Part shown: one piece after another, positions 1 to 6,310 of the stretch | Position numbering within the stretch: position 1 is the first letter of the stretch | Layout: each line of letters opens with the position of its first letter | Notes under the pieces: model-generated | Seen by the model: the letters and a program-made list of their open reading frames with translations, nothing else | The model's database searches: none | Told to the model about the DNA's origin: nothing | Assembly: GCA_964448015.1 (NCBI GenBank) | Contig: CAYUUV010000020.1 | Location: 1-16,809, forward strand | DNA length: 16,809 bases | Reading direction: 5' to 3' | Origin: JACKGS01 sp964448015 | GTDB taxonomy: Bacteria; Patescibacteriota; Saccharimonadia; Saccharimonadales; UBA7683 | Program-made: the position numbers and the translations under genes

Positions 1-55
1 TAGAAGGGCAGATGTTACTTTTCGGACCCGGGTGCAATACCCGGCATCTCCACCA
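1..55 (+). ncRNA. ssrA: tmRNA (transfer-messenger RNA), 3' end only
   Basis: This is the 3' tRNA-like end of tmRNA, the RNA that rescues stalled ribosomes and tags their products. The stretch TTTTCGGACCCGGG, then the T-stem CCGGG/CCCGG with a 7-nt loop, then CATCTCC-A-CCA matches the conserved tmRNA 3' end (bacterial consensus TTTCGGACG-CGGGTTC...CTCCACCA). The encoded CCA is at 53-55. The 5' part, including the tag-peptide region, lies left of the window. The T-loop reads TGCAATA rather than the usual TTCRANY, so the position normally occupied by T/pseudouridine is G. An ordinary tRNA is less likely because the bases before the T-arm do not form an anticodon arm. Confidence 0.85.
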
Positions 56-58
56 CGA

Positions 59-164
59 AAAATATGTACTAAGCGAAGCGTGTCACATATTTTGAGTGCC
101 GCGTGGCGAGCAAAGCGAGTTTTACGGGGCTTTACCTCGTATTACCGTACATATCTCGTGGCAC
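59..164 (+). other. Structured trailer downstream of tmRNA
   Basis: This gene-free stretch can fold extensively. AAAATATGT (59-67) pairs with ACATATTTT (85-93). GTGCCGCG (96-103) pairs with CGTGGCAC (157-164) as an 8-bp stem with one G-U. TACGGGG (123-129) pairs with CCTCGTA (135-141) around a 5-nt loop. It could be a tmRNA 3' trailer with a first terminator, or a separate small RNA. No function can be assigned. Confidence 0.4.
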
Positions 165-177
165 AGCCAGACTTTTG

Positions 178-200
178 AAACACTCATTTCGAGTGTTTTT
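178..200 (+). terminator. Rho-independent terminator
   Basis: An 8-bp perfect stem, AAACACTC / GAGTGTTT, with loop ATTTC runs straight into a T-run. It probably ends the tmRNA transcript. It lies immediately before the -10 box of the next gene. Confidence 0.7.
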
Positions 201-202
201 GT

Positions 203-208
203 TATATT
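203..208 (+). promoter_or_regulatory. -10 box of the GIY-YIG gene (leaderless type)
   Basis: TATATT ends 8 nt before the ATG at 217 and there is no Shine-Dalgarno. No good -35 is visible at 16-18 bp. The same geometry recurs in many genes of this window. Confidence 0.5.
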
Positions 209-216
209 CTAGAAAC

Positions 217-471
217 ATGTTTCATTTTGTATATGTGCTTGAATCAAAGGTAGATAAGTCATGGTATATTGGTTACACTACAGATGTAGCACGTAGATTA
301 ACCGAGCATAATACGTCAAAAAATATTTCCACAAAAACGAAAAAACCATGGCAAATTCTGTATTTTGAGGCATACCGTGATAAACGCAACGCACTCGGTC
401 GCGAGAAGTTTCTAAAAAGTGGTTCCGGCCACACATTCCTAAAGAAACAACACAAGCATTATCTAAGATAA
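217..471 (+). CDS. GIY-YIG nuclease-domain protein (UPF0213/YhbQ-like)
   Basis: This is an 84-residue single-domain GIY-YIG protein, a fold that cuts one DNA strand using a metal ion. Stand-alone members of this size are common in bacteria and mostly uncharacterised. The signature is visible: FVYVLES (3-9) replaces the GIY strand, WYIGYT (16-21) is the YIG strand, R26 and R27 lie in DVARRLTEHN, E51 in LYFEAY is the likely metal ligand, and the tail GREKFLKSG is typical of the small family. The ATG at 217 is chosen because the domain begins there. An upstream ATG at 103 would add 38 residues translated from the terminator and trailer, which is implausible. A -10 box 8 nt upstream supports a leaderless start. 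Confident in the family; the biological role is unknown. Confidence 0.85.
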   Translation: MFHFVYVLESKVDKSWYIGYTTDVARRLTEHNTSKNISTKTKKPWQILYFEAYRDKRNALGREKFLKSGSGHTFLKKQHKHYLR

Positions 472-577
472 CGTATTGTATTGTGTAAACGAGGTCAGAC
501 CTCCTTGGTGTTGCAGCGTTGAGGCAGGAGTTGTGGAAATGGAGAACCGTGGGGTTATTGGTGCAACAGGTAGCCTC
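472..577 (+). other. Intergenic stretch, no gene recognised
   Basis: There is a short hairpin, GAGGT-CAG-ACCTC, at 490-502 without a T-run, so it is at best a weak terminator for the GIY-YIG gene. An open frame starting at 476 runs into the next gene out of frame and shows no protein-like features, so it is not called. Confidence 0.4.
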
Positions 578-607
578 TTGACAAAGCCAGCGGGGAGGGA
601 CTACCAT
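578..607 (+). promoter_or_regulatory. Promoter of the type II membrane protein gene
   Basis: A perfect -35 TTGACA (578-583), an 18-bp spacer and a -10 TACCAT (602-607). It gives a leader of about 28 nt that carries AAAGGA 5 nt before the ATG at 642. Confidence 0.6.
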
Positions 608-641
608 ACAACCATAACCATAAAACAAACAAAGGATCTCT

Positions 642-1817
642 ATGCCAGAACCCAATCAAGACAAAGACCCCACCAATATCAACCTCTCCGATCTCAACAA
701 ACCCAAGACTAAGAAAACCCTTCCCAAACTCACCAACCCCTTCAAAAAACAAACCGGTCCCCACCGTGACGACGAAGGTAAGTTCGCCACCAAATCTACT
801 ACCGGCTCCGGTGGTCTTACTGCAGCAAAGCAGTTCAACTGGAAACGAGCCGCACCTCTCATGGCTATCATCACCATTGTCGGTGGCTTGTTTGTGTACC
901 AGAGTTTTGCGGCAAGCTTTCAAACCAGAGGTAAGGTAAAGTCGGGTACCACCTACAACTGTCGTATCTGGGGTAAGGAAAACAGCGTGCCAACTGAATA
1001 TGCTACCCGCGGCGCTCGCTCCAACGTCCATCAGCAGTTCCTAGACGAGGAATACATGAGAGCCTTCGGTGTATTGCCCACCTTTGATCCGTGGGAAACC
1101 AGTGAGTACAACTATTGGATTGATCGGGCTGAAGCCCTCAAGCAAGAATACAGCGGTGACCGCTGGAGACAGAGTTGCGGCATTACCTGGCAGATACACA
1201 ACGAAATTCTCGCTTCCACACCTGGAAACCTTGGCAAGCGAGAAGAAGAAAACGCCAAAAAAGGCAGTGATGTACTCGCGGTAATCTATGCTGAACAGCT
1301 GAGAGGTGGCAACGGCGGTGCGAGGGATTATCTTCGCGCAAGCATGTTTACCGATTTCGCAACATTGCCAGTTCGCAGACAGTCCTCAAGTCATGTGCAG
1401 GCGTGGGATAACGGATGGCCGGACAAAATTAAAGTTTGCGCAATTATATATCGTCCGGGTGGTGGGTATCCTGCCTATGAAACCACAATTTCAATGATAT
1501 TGACAGGGTGGCGTAAAGAGTATATCCTGGAAAAACAAACTCGCCTAGAAAGTGAAAGCCATTTTCCGAAGTATGAAGTCTGTTCGGATACTCTGAATAC
1601 GGGTTATGTCACCAAGGTACTCCCTGGTGGAGGAACGGTACGGGAGCGGAGTTTACCAGCCTTGAGCATGAGTCTGGATACGCTCAAAATAACCTACCAG
1701 GATCCCAGTAAGCCTCACGTGCCACGACAGGTTACAAAGCAGTTCAGATGGGATACTAACCCTAATGACTACGTTCTTATTCAATTCAGTCAGTACATAA
1801 TTAAGAAGGCGGAGTAG
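642..1817 (+). CDS. Type II membrane protein with large extracellular domain, function unknown
   Basis: This is a 391-residue protein with three parts. Residues 1-70 are a cytoplasmic, Pro/Lys/Asn-rich, probably disordered tail. Residues 71-90 are one membrane helix (APLMAIITIVGGLFVYQSFA). The remainder is an extracellular region of about 300 residues with four cysteines (in NCRIW, QSCGI, KVCAI and YEVCS) that could form two disulfides. Basic residues before the helix indicate an N-in orientation. Many Saccharibacteria surface proteins, as I recall them, share a VYQSFA-like anchor end. The extracellular part is rich in aromatic and charged residues and I recognise no catalytic motif. The start has AAAGGA 5 nt upstream and its own promoter. 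The next gene encodes another surface protein, so both may belong to an envelope locus. Confidence 0.75.
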   Translation: MPEPNQDKDPTNINLSDLNKPKTKKTLPKLTNPFKKQTGPHRDDEGKFATKSTTGSGGLTAAKQFNWKRAAPLMAIITIVGGLFVYQSFAASFQTRGKVKSGTTYNCRIWGKENSVPTEYATRGARSNVHQQFLDEEYMRAFGVLPTFDPWETSEYNYWIDRAEALKQEYSGDRWRQSCGITWQIHNEILASTPGNLGKREEENAKKGSDVLAVIYAEQLRGGNGGARDYLRASMFTDFATLPVRRQSSSHVQAWDNGWPDKIKVCAIIYRPGGGYPAYETTISMILTGWRKEYILEKQTRLESESHFPKYEVCSDTLNTGYVTKVLPGGGTVRERSLPALSMSLDTLKITYQDPSKPHVPRQVTKQFRWDTNPNDYVLIQFSQYIIKKAE

Positions 1818-1914
1818 GGTAGGCTACGGGAAAGCGGAAAAGATAGTATGTAACCACCACCAGTCTTTTTGGGAGGGAACGTATCGTTGGGAGCTCTCCG
1901 GTCGTATAAAATAG

Positions 1915-1943
1915 TTGACTTTTGTGGTAGGGTGGTATATTGT
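1915..1943 (+). promoter_or_regulatory. Promoter of the sortase-anchored surface protein
   Basis: The -35 is TTGACT (1915-1920). The -10 is TATATT (1936-1941, spacer 15) or the overlapping TATTGT (1938-1943, spacer 17). It is followed by an A-rich leader with AAGGA (1969-1973) 8 nt before the ATG. The 100 bp before this promoter contain no recognisable gene. Confidence 0.6.
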
Positions 1944-1981
1944 CAAGTTAGCGTAAGCAAAAATAAAAAAGGAAACATAAA

Positions 1982-3325
1982 ATGCAAGTCAGATGGTCTT
2001 TCTCTCTTAAGTTCTTCGCCTCACTGGTGCTATTTCTGGGTATCGCACTATTCTTTCATTCGGGTAGCGCCCACGCGGCCACAAAGACGTGGACGGGAGA
2101 GGAGGTAAGTGGTGTGGGTGCCTGGAGTATTGCTGGCAATTGGTCCCCTGCTGGTGTTCCGGTAGATGGAGATGACATTGTCCTTACGAGCCTTCCTGGA
2201 AAGACAGCGTCAACAATGGATCTTGATATTACCGTTGGTTCCATTACCTTTGAAAGTCACGAGGGGGCAATCCATACGATGTATGAAGACGTATATGCTC
2301 AGCGCACCTTGACCATTACGGAAACCGTGACATCCGATTTACCCCGGCAAGAGCCTCCTCTTCACCAACTACACTGGGCAAGTATCGGGGGGTCACGGGT
2401 GATACTTGGGGGCGACGTTACATTCCATAATGTCTCTGTAGCCGAACAGATTGACCTCAACGGACATACCTTAACGGTCACGGGGTCTGGGCCCCTTCAA
2501 GATAACGATAATGCTGGCCAACTCTACGACCATGCTCTCGGGCCATGGTACAAGATGCCCCTTCTACCGATAACGGGCGAGGGAACGCTTATCATTGATG
2601 TCGATGAGAATACCGTGGTTGAGTTTAATCCAGATTCGGACTACACGGGTGAAACAATTATTCGCAACGGAACAGTTTTTGGTGGTGCTGGTCAGTGGTG
2701 GGATGACGGTAACGAGAAGTTTATTCAAGACCAGGTATCGGTTGTCGATAACGGTGGTCCTTTATTAAATAGTATGGATACCCTGTTTGGTACTTCTGAT
2801 GTCACAGTTGAAGCGGGTGGTAGTTTGGTATTGTTCCTCAGCGAACAAAATGATGGGCAGTCATTTGATAGAAATATCACTTTCGAAGGGACGGATGATG
2901 AAGCTCAATTACTACTCGTAAATCTTACGGCCGACAATAGCCTTGTTGAATTTAGTATTCCCAACATCACCCTAGCATCTGACAATCAGTTTGATGTCGA
3001 TCTGATCAATGGCGACTTGTTGATTGATCTTGCCGGTATTGATAACGATGATCAGTGGTGTCTGACGTACGGTGAAGATAATGAATCTGCTGATAATTTT
3101 GAAAACGGGCCGGATTGCTCGGAAGACCCTGATGATCCTGATGACCCAGATGACCCAGACCCAGATGACCCAGATGATTCAGATGATTCAGATACAATCA
3201 TACCAATTGATGAAATCCCTGGCATACCAAAAACGGGCGGACCGGTTGCAATTGGCCTGGCGGCTTCAGGTACAGCACTGGTGCCAGCGGCAATCTGGTT
3301 GATACGTAAAAAGTTTGGACTATAG
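1982..3325 (+). CDS. Sortase-anchored beta-helix-like surface protein with autotransporter-type repeat
   Basis: This is a 447-residue exported protein. A signal peptide (1-32) ends at a probable AHA|AT cleavage site. The mature N-terminus, TKTWTG...WSIAGNWSPAGVPVDGDD (34-65), resembles the start of many beta-helical passenger domains. Residues 199-233 (GEGTLIIDV...YTGETIIRNGTV) match the passenger-associated repeat known from autotransporters. A linker made almost entirely of Asp and Pro (381-404) follows, and could be a stiff or Ca-binding spacer. The C-terminus has IPKTG (415-419), a hydrophobic helix and the tail RKKFGL, a full sortase sorting signal of the LPXTG type with Ile at position 1. 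It is therefore predicted to be covalently attached to the cell wall of a monoderm cell. The substrate or partner is unknown; adhesion to a host bacterium is a guess. Strong promoter and ribosome-binding site. Confidence 0.8.
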   Translation: MQVRWSFSLKFFASLVLFLGIALFFHSGSAHAATKTWTGEEVSGVGAWSIAGNWSPAGVPVDGDDIVLTSLPGKTASTMDLDITVGSITFESHEGAIHTMYEDVYAQRTLTITETVTSDLPRQEPPLHQLHWASIGGSRVILGGDVTFHNVSVAEQIDLNGHTLTVTGSGPLQDNDNAGQLYDHALGPWYKMPLLPITGEGTLIIDVDENTVVEFNPDSDYTGETIIRNGTVFGGAGQWWDDGNEKFIQDQVSVVDNGGPLLNSMDTLFGTSDVTVEAGGSLVLFLSEQNDGQSFDRNITFEGTDDEAQLLLVNLTADNSLVEFSIPNITLASDNQFDVDLINGDLLIDLAGIDNDDQWCLTYGEDNESADNFENGPDCSEDPDDPDDPDDPDPDDPDDSDDSDTIIPIDEIPGIPKTGGPVAIGLAASGTALVPAAIWLIRKKFGL

Positions 3326-3366
3326 CCTTTCACCACAAAACGTTCTGATAGTAGCGAGGCTTATGC

Positions 3367-3394
3367 TTGCACTGAGGAGATATTGCACTACAAT
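3367..3394 (+). promoter_or_regulatory. Leaderless promoter of the adenylate-kinase-like gene
   Basis: The -35 is TTGCAC (3367-3372), the spacer 16 bp and the -10 TACAAT (3389-3394), then only 6 nt to the ATG at 3401. No Shine-Dalgarno is present, so the mRNA should begin at or next to the start codon. Confidence 0.6.
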
Positions 3395-3400
3395 ACTGGC

Positions 3401-4045
3401 ATGAGTGAGGTCCACATACAAAACGGTGAGCGTAGGAAGCTGGTGGTTGTAGCAGAGTGGTTGGGTGCGGGAAGCATCAACTTCTTCGGCCGACAATTTG
3501 CTGGTAAGGACACCTATGCGAGAGCCCTTTCATCACCACTTGACGCTCCAGTTATTGGCGGGGGAGACACCATTCGTGCTGCGCAGGCAGCGGGCACCCT
3601 TACGCCAGATATTCAGGCAATGATGGACGTCGGTGAACTGATACCTTCAGACGCATATAGTCGGATGATGCTGCCGGTGCTCGGGAGTAGAGAATATGCA
3701 GGTAAACCGTTGTTACTGAGTGCCGTGGGTCGTATGTTCGGGGAAGAGGTTGGCGTTATGCAGGTAACGCAAGAGGCACACCACCCAATAAAAGCTGTGC
3801 CCGATATTATGATTAGTGAAGCAACCGCATTTGATAGATTACGGCATACACCTTCGCGCGGTCGAAAAGATGATACCCCCGAAGGTTTGCAAAAGCGGCT
3901 TGATGAATTTACTGAACACACCATTCCGGTGCTTAATTTTTACGAACAACAAGGGCTGTATGTACCTGTGGACGGTGAGCAGTCTAAACAGCGGGTATTT
4001 CAGGAGCTCGTTGACGGATTATACAAAGCGGCTCAAGCTGCTTAG
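3401..4045 (+). CDS. Adenylate-kinase-like nucleotide kinase, divergent
   Basis: This 214-residue P-loop protein resembles adenylate kinase, which moves a phosphate between ATP and a nucleoside monophosphate. Visible motifs are the P-loop FFGRQFAGKDT (28-38, GKDT for the usual GKGT), MDVGELIPSD (75-84, like M-x2-G-x-LVP), GRKDDTPEGLQKRL (154-167, like GRxDD...RL) and the end YEQQGLYVPVDG (181-192). The NMP-binding DGFPR motif is replaced by SAVGRMFGE (107-115), and the N-terminus carries about 20 extra residues. It may therefore use another substrate than AMP, or another acceptor. An in-frame TTG at 3383 would put the start inside the promoter, so ATG 3401 is preferred. The next gene follows after 17 bp, suggesting an operon. 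Confidence 0.7.
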   Translation: MSEVHIQNGERRKLVVVAEWLGAGSINFFGRQFAGKDTYARALSSPLDAPVIGGGDTIRAAQAAGTLTPDIQAMMDVGELIPSDAYSRMMLPVLGSREYAGKPLLLSAVGRMFGEEVGVMQVTQEAHHPIKAVPDIMISEATAFDRLRHTPSRGRKDDTPEGLQKRLDEFTEHTIPVLNFYEQQGLYVPVDGEQSKQRVFQELVDGLYKAAQAA

Positions 4046-4062
4046 ATTGTAACGGTGTTTTC

Positions 4063-4731
4063 ATGAACATGCATCGAGCTGGGAAAGTAGCTGACTGGGA
4101 GACAATCGAACCGCATCGTTGGTCTAAAAGTCAAAAGCTTGCCGCTGCAACTGGTGGTGTAGTCACTCCTGGTAATATTCTGTCTGTTGTCGGTGGTGTC
4201 TTTGTTGCGGCGGGCCTTATTGATGTATACCAAGGTAAAAAGACTCGTCGCGGTGTCTGGAAAATTGGGATTGGGCGAGCTATTGATGTGATAGACGGGA
4301 TTGTAGCCGATAGAACGGAGACAAAAAGCCCGATTGGAGAAGCGGTGGATGCCACGATTGATAAGCTTGCTATGGCGGGTATAGTAGCGGTGTTTGCCAA
4401 GAAAAACATTATTTCTAAACGAACCGCCTGGCACATCATCACCCAAAATGCAGCCAATGTTGCCATTACGGGTGTTGCTCGGGCACTCGATATTGATATT
4501 CATGCTTCGGCTGCTGGTAAGCAAGCTATGTTACTGCAGGGAATGACGCTCGGCTTCAATGGTTTAGCAGCGGCGGCTGAAGAAGAATCTGAGACCTATA
4601 AAGCAAATCAACTGAGATTAATCGCCAATATATGTGAAATTGGTGCTGCCGGTATGGGGGCAAGGGCAACCGCCGGATATGTGCGTGCTGTCGCTGTCGG
4701 CAGGCAACCACTGCTTGAAACATCTGAATAA
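4063..4731 (+). CDS. CDP-alcohol phosphatidyltransferase family protein
   Basis: This 222-residue integral membrane enzyme belongs to the family that joins a CDP-activated lipid to an alcohol (examples: PgsA, PssA, CdsA partners). The signature D-x2-DG-x2-A-[R]-x8-G-x3-D-x3-D is present as D75, D78-G79, A82, G92, D96 and D100. The usual Arg after Ala is D83 with Arg shifted to 84. Hydrophobic segments lie at about 37-55, 102-113 and 155-172. It is 17 bp after the kinase-like gene and has no clear promoter or Shine-Dalgarno of its own, so it is probably co-transcribed. ATG 4063 is used; ATG 4069 is equally possible. Phosphatidylglycerophosphate synthase is the commonest role in bacteria, but the alcohol acceptor cannot be read from the sequence. 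Confidence 0.7.
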   Translation: MNMHRAGKVADWETIEPHRWSKSQKLAAATGGVVTPGNILSVVGGVFVAAGLIDVYQGKKTRRGVWKIGIGRAIDVIDGIVADRTETKSPIGEAVDATIDKLAMAGIVAVFAKKNIISKRTAWHIITQNAANVAITGVARALDIDIHASAAGKQAMLLQGMTLGFNGLAAAAEEESETYKANQLRLIANICEIGAAGMGARATAGYVRAVAVGRQPLLETSE

Positions 4732-4743
4732 CAAAATCTCCAG

Positions 4744-4772
4744 TGTCATCCTGAACTTTATTCAGGATGACA
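4744..4772. repeat. Perfect palindromic repeat in intergenic DNA
   Basis: Two 12-bp arms, TGTCATCCTGAA and TTCAGGATGACA, flank a CTTTA loop. There is no T-run after it, so it is not a classical terminator, although the hairpin could still protect or stop transcripts of the phosphatidyltransferase gene. The arm sequence resembles GTCATCCTGA-type interspersed palindromes seen in many bacterial genomes. Confidence 0.7.
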
Positions 4773-4816
4773 GATCAGGAAGGCTGGTCTAATTTCGTGA
4801 ATTGGGTTGCCACATC

Positions 4817-4845
4817 TTGACTTGGAAGCCAAGTTATGCTAATAT
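4817..4845 (+). promoter_or_regulatory. Promoter of the DEAD-box helicase gene
   Basis: The -35 is TTGACT (4817-4822), the spacer 17 bp and the -10 TAATAT (4840-4845), preceded by TGC as an extended -10. It predicts a leader of roughly 100 nt. Confidence 0.6.
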
Positions 4846-4888
4846 GGTAACATTGTTCTAAAAGAATCTGGGTTTGTTCGGTTTAATT

Positions 4889-4916
4889 CCTTGATTCATT
4901 GCAGCAACAATCAAGG
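4889..4916 (+). promoter_or_regulatory. Hairpin in the helicase 5' leader
   Basis: A perfect 8-bp stem, CCTTGATT / AATCAAGG, has a 12-nt loop that can add TTG-CAG-CAA inside. It lies in the middle of the roughly 100-nt leader, 20 nt before the AAAGGA ribosome-binding site (4936-4941). It may be a target for autoregulation by the helicase or a temperature-sensitive element. Confidence 0.5.
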
Positions 4917-4951
4917 TATTACAAACTAAACAAATAAAGGATTCTATTTTT

Positions 4952-6160
4952 ATGCCTTATAATTCACGTGCGCGTCAGCGCTCTTTCGGTGGAAACAGCC
5001 GTTTTCGCTCTAATAATAATCGTTCTAAATCACGCAATATGGTAAAAGGTCGTGGTCAGTACATTGATCCTGCTAAATTTGTGCGCGAAGCACAGTTTAA
5101 AGAAGTTGATCAATATACGCCAACGCACACATTTGCAGATTTCAAAGCCCAGCAGCTTATTAAAGACAATCTAGCTGCGAAAGGCTATGAAGTGCCTTCG
5201 CCGATTCAAGATCAGACAATTCCACTAGGTCTTGAAGGTAGGGATGTAATTGGTATTGCAAATACCGGTACCGGTAAAACGGCAGCCTTTGCGGTGCCAG
5301 TTCTGAACAAACTATTGCATAATCCACATAGTAAAGCACTAATTGTTGCCCCAACTCGCGAGTTAGCACAACAGATAGAAGACGAAATGCGTTCTATTGC
5401 TAAAAACAGTGGGCTATTCGGAGTACTTTTAATTGGTGGTACGCCAATGGGTCCGCAGCTTCGTGATTTGCGTGCCAAGCCTCGAGTTGTTATTGGTACG
5501 CCTGGACGTATTAAAGATCACCTGGAGCGTGGCACATTACATCTGACAACCTTTGATCAAGTGGTACTTGATGAGGTTGATCGTATGCTTGATATGGGGT
5601 TCTTGCCAGATATGCGCTTCATTCTTGATAATGTGAAGCAAGAACGACAGTCATTCTTCTTTTCAGCTACCATGGATCGGCGTGTTGAGCAGTTGATTAG
5701 CAGCTTCTCTAACGATCCCGTGACGGTTTCTGTTAAAACAGGTGACACGAGCGATAATGTGCACCAGAATGTTGTTCACTACACTTCTAAAGAAGATAAA
5801 ATTGAAAAATTGCACGAAGCATTAGTGCATGACGACGTTAAGAAGGTGATTATTTTTGATGAAACACAGCGTTCGGTTGAGCGGCTGAATACGGAACTGA
5901 GTAATCGCGGCTTTGCGACCGATGCAATTCATGGTGGCAAGAGCCAGGGGCAGCGCCAGCGAGCCTTGAATAAGTTCAAAAAGACTGAGGTGGATATTTT
6001 GGTAGCCACTGATGTCGCGGCTCGGGGAATTGACGTCTCTGACATTACGCATGTTATTAACTACGCTATCCCGCAAACCTATGAAGATTACACGCACCGC
6101 GTTGGCCGTGCTGGTCGTGCTGGTCGAACGGGTTATGCCCTCACTTTTGTTGCAAAGTAA
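4952..6160 (+). CDS. DEAD-box ATP-dependent RNA helicase
   Basis: This 402-residue cytoplasmic RNA helicase remodels RNA or ribosome precursors using ATP. The motifs are in order: Q motif near F61 and SPIQDQ (83-88), motif I ANTGTGKT (103-110), Ia PTRELAQQ (134-141), GG (162-163), Ib TPGR (183-186), II DEVD (207-210, Val in place of the usual Ala), III SAT (238-240), V VATDVAARGID (351-361) and VI HRVGRAGRAGRTG (382-394). Residues 1-35 form an Arg/Asn/Ser-rich basic tail likely to bind RNA. The protein ends just after motif VI with no C-terminal extension, closest to the compact RhlE/DeaD core. Start ATG 4952 has AAAGGA 10 nt upstream. The long structured leader suggests post-transcriptional control, as in cold-shock helicases. 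Confidence 0.92.
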   Translation: MPYNSRARQRSFGGNSRFRSNNNRSKSRNMVKGRGQYIDPAKFVREAQFKEVDQYTPTHTFADFKAQQLIKDNLAAKGYEVPSPIQDQTIPLGLEGRDVIGIANTGTGKTAAFAVPVLNKLLHNPHSKALIVAPTRELAQQIEDEMRSIAKNSGLFGVLLIGGTPMGPQLRDLRAKPRVVIGTPGRIKDHLERGTLHLTTFDQVVLDEVDRMLDMGFLPDMRFILDNVKQERQSFFFSATMDRRVEQLISSFSNDPVTVSVKTGDTSDNVHQNVVHYTSKEDKIEKLHEALVHDDVKKVIIFDETQRSVERLNTELSNRGFATDAIHGGKSQGQRQRALNKFKKTEVDILVATDVAARGIDVSDITHVINYAIPQTYEDYTHRVGRAGRAGRTGYALTFVAK

Positions 6161-6219
6161 CGTTATACTTAGCCCATTGTCCACAGTTCTTGACTGCGAT
6201 CTCTCTTATACTTTTGACA

Positions 6220-6246
6220 TAAGACGTAAGACGTAAGACGTAAGAC
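6220..6246. repeat. Heptamer tandem repeat (TAAGACG)
   Basis: Three perfect copies of the 7-bp unit TAAGACG plus a fourth, TAAGAC, lie between the helicase and trehalase genes. Otherwise the 187-bp gap holds the trehalase promoter and loose TATACT boxes (6164-6169, 6207-6212) without matching -35 elements. Confidence 0.85.
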
Positions 6247-6310
6247 CATGGAGCCTTATTGGCTTTTCACATATTTCATATTTCTTATTCCATTTTTCTC
6301 GTCTCTCACA

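Noticed and set aside
476..712. Open frame of 78 codons before the type II membrane protein
   Set aside because: It overlaps the next gene's start in another frame, contains the promoter and ribosome-binding site of that gene, and its product has no protein-like pattern.
3006..3336. Several overlapping open frames on both strands over the Asp-Pro linker
   Set aside because: They are shadows of the GATGACCCA repeat, which keeps all frames open; only the frame with a signal peptide and sorting signal is real.
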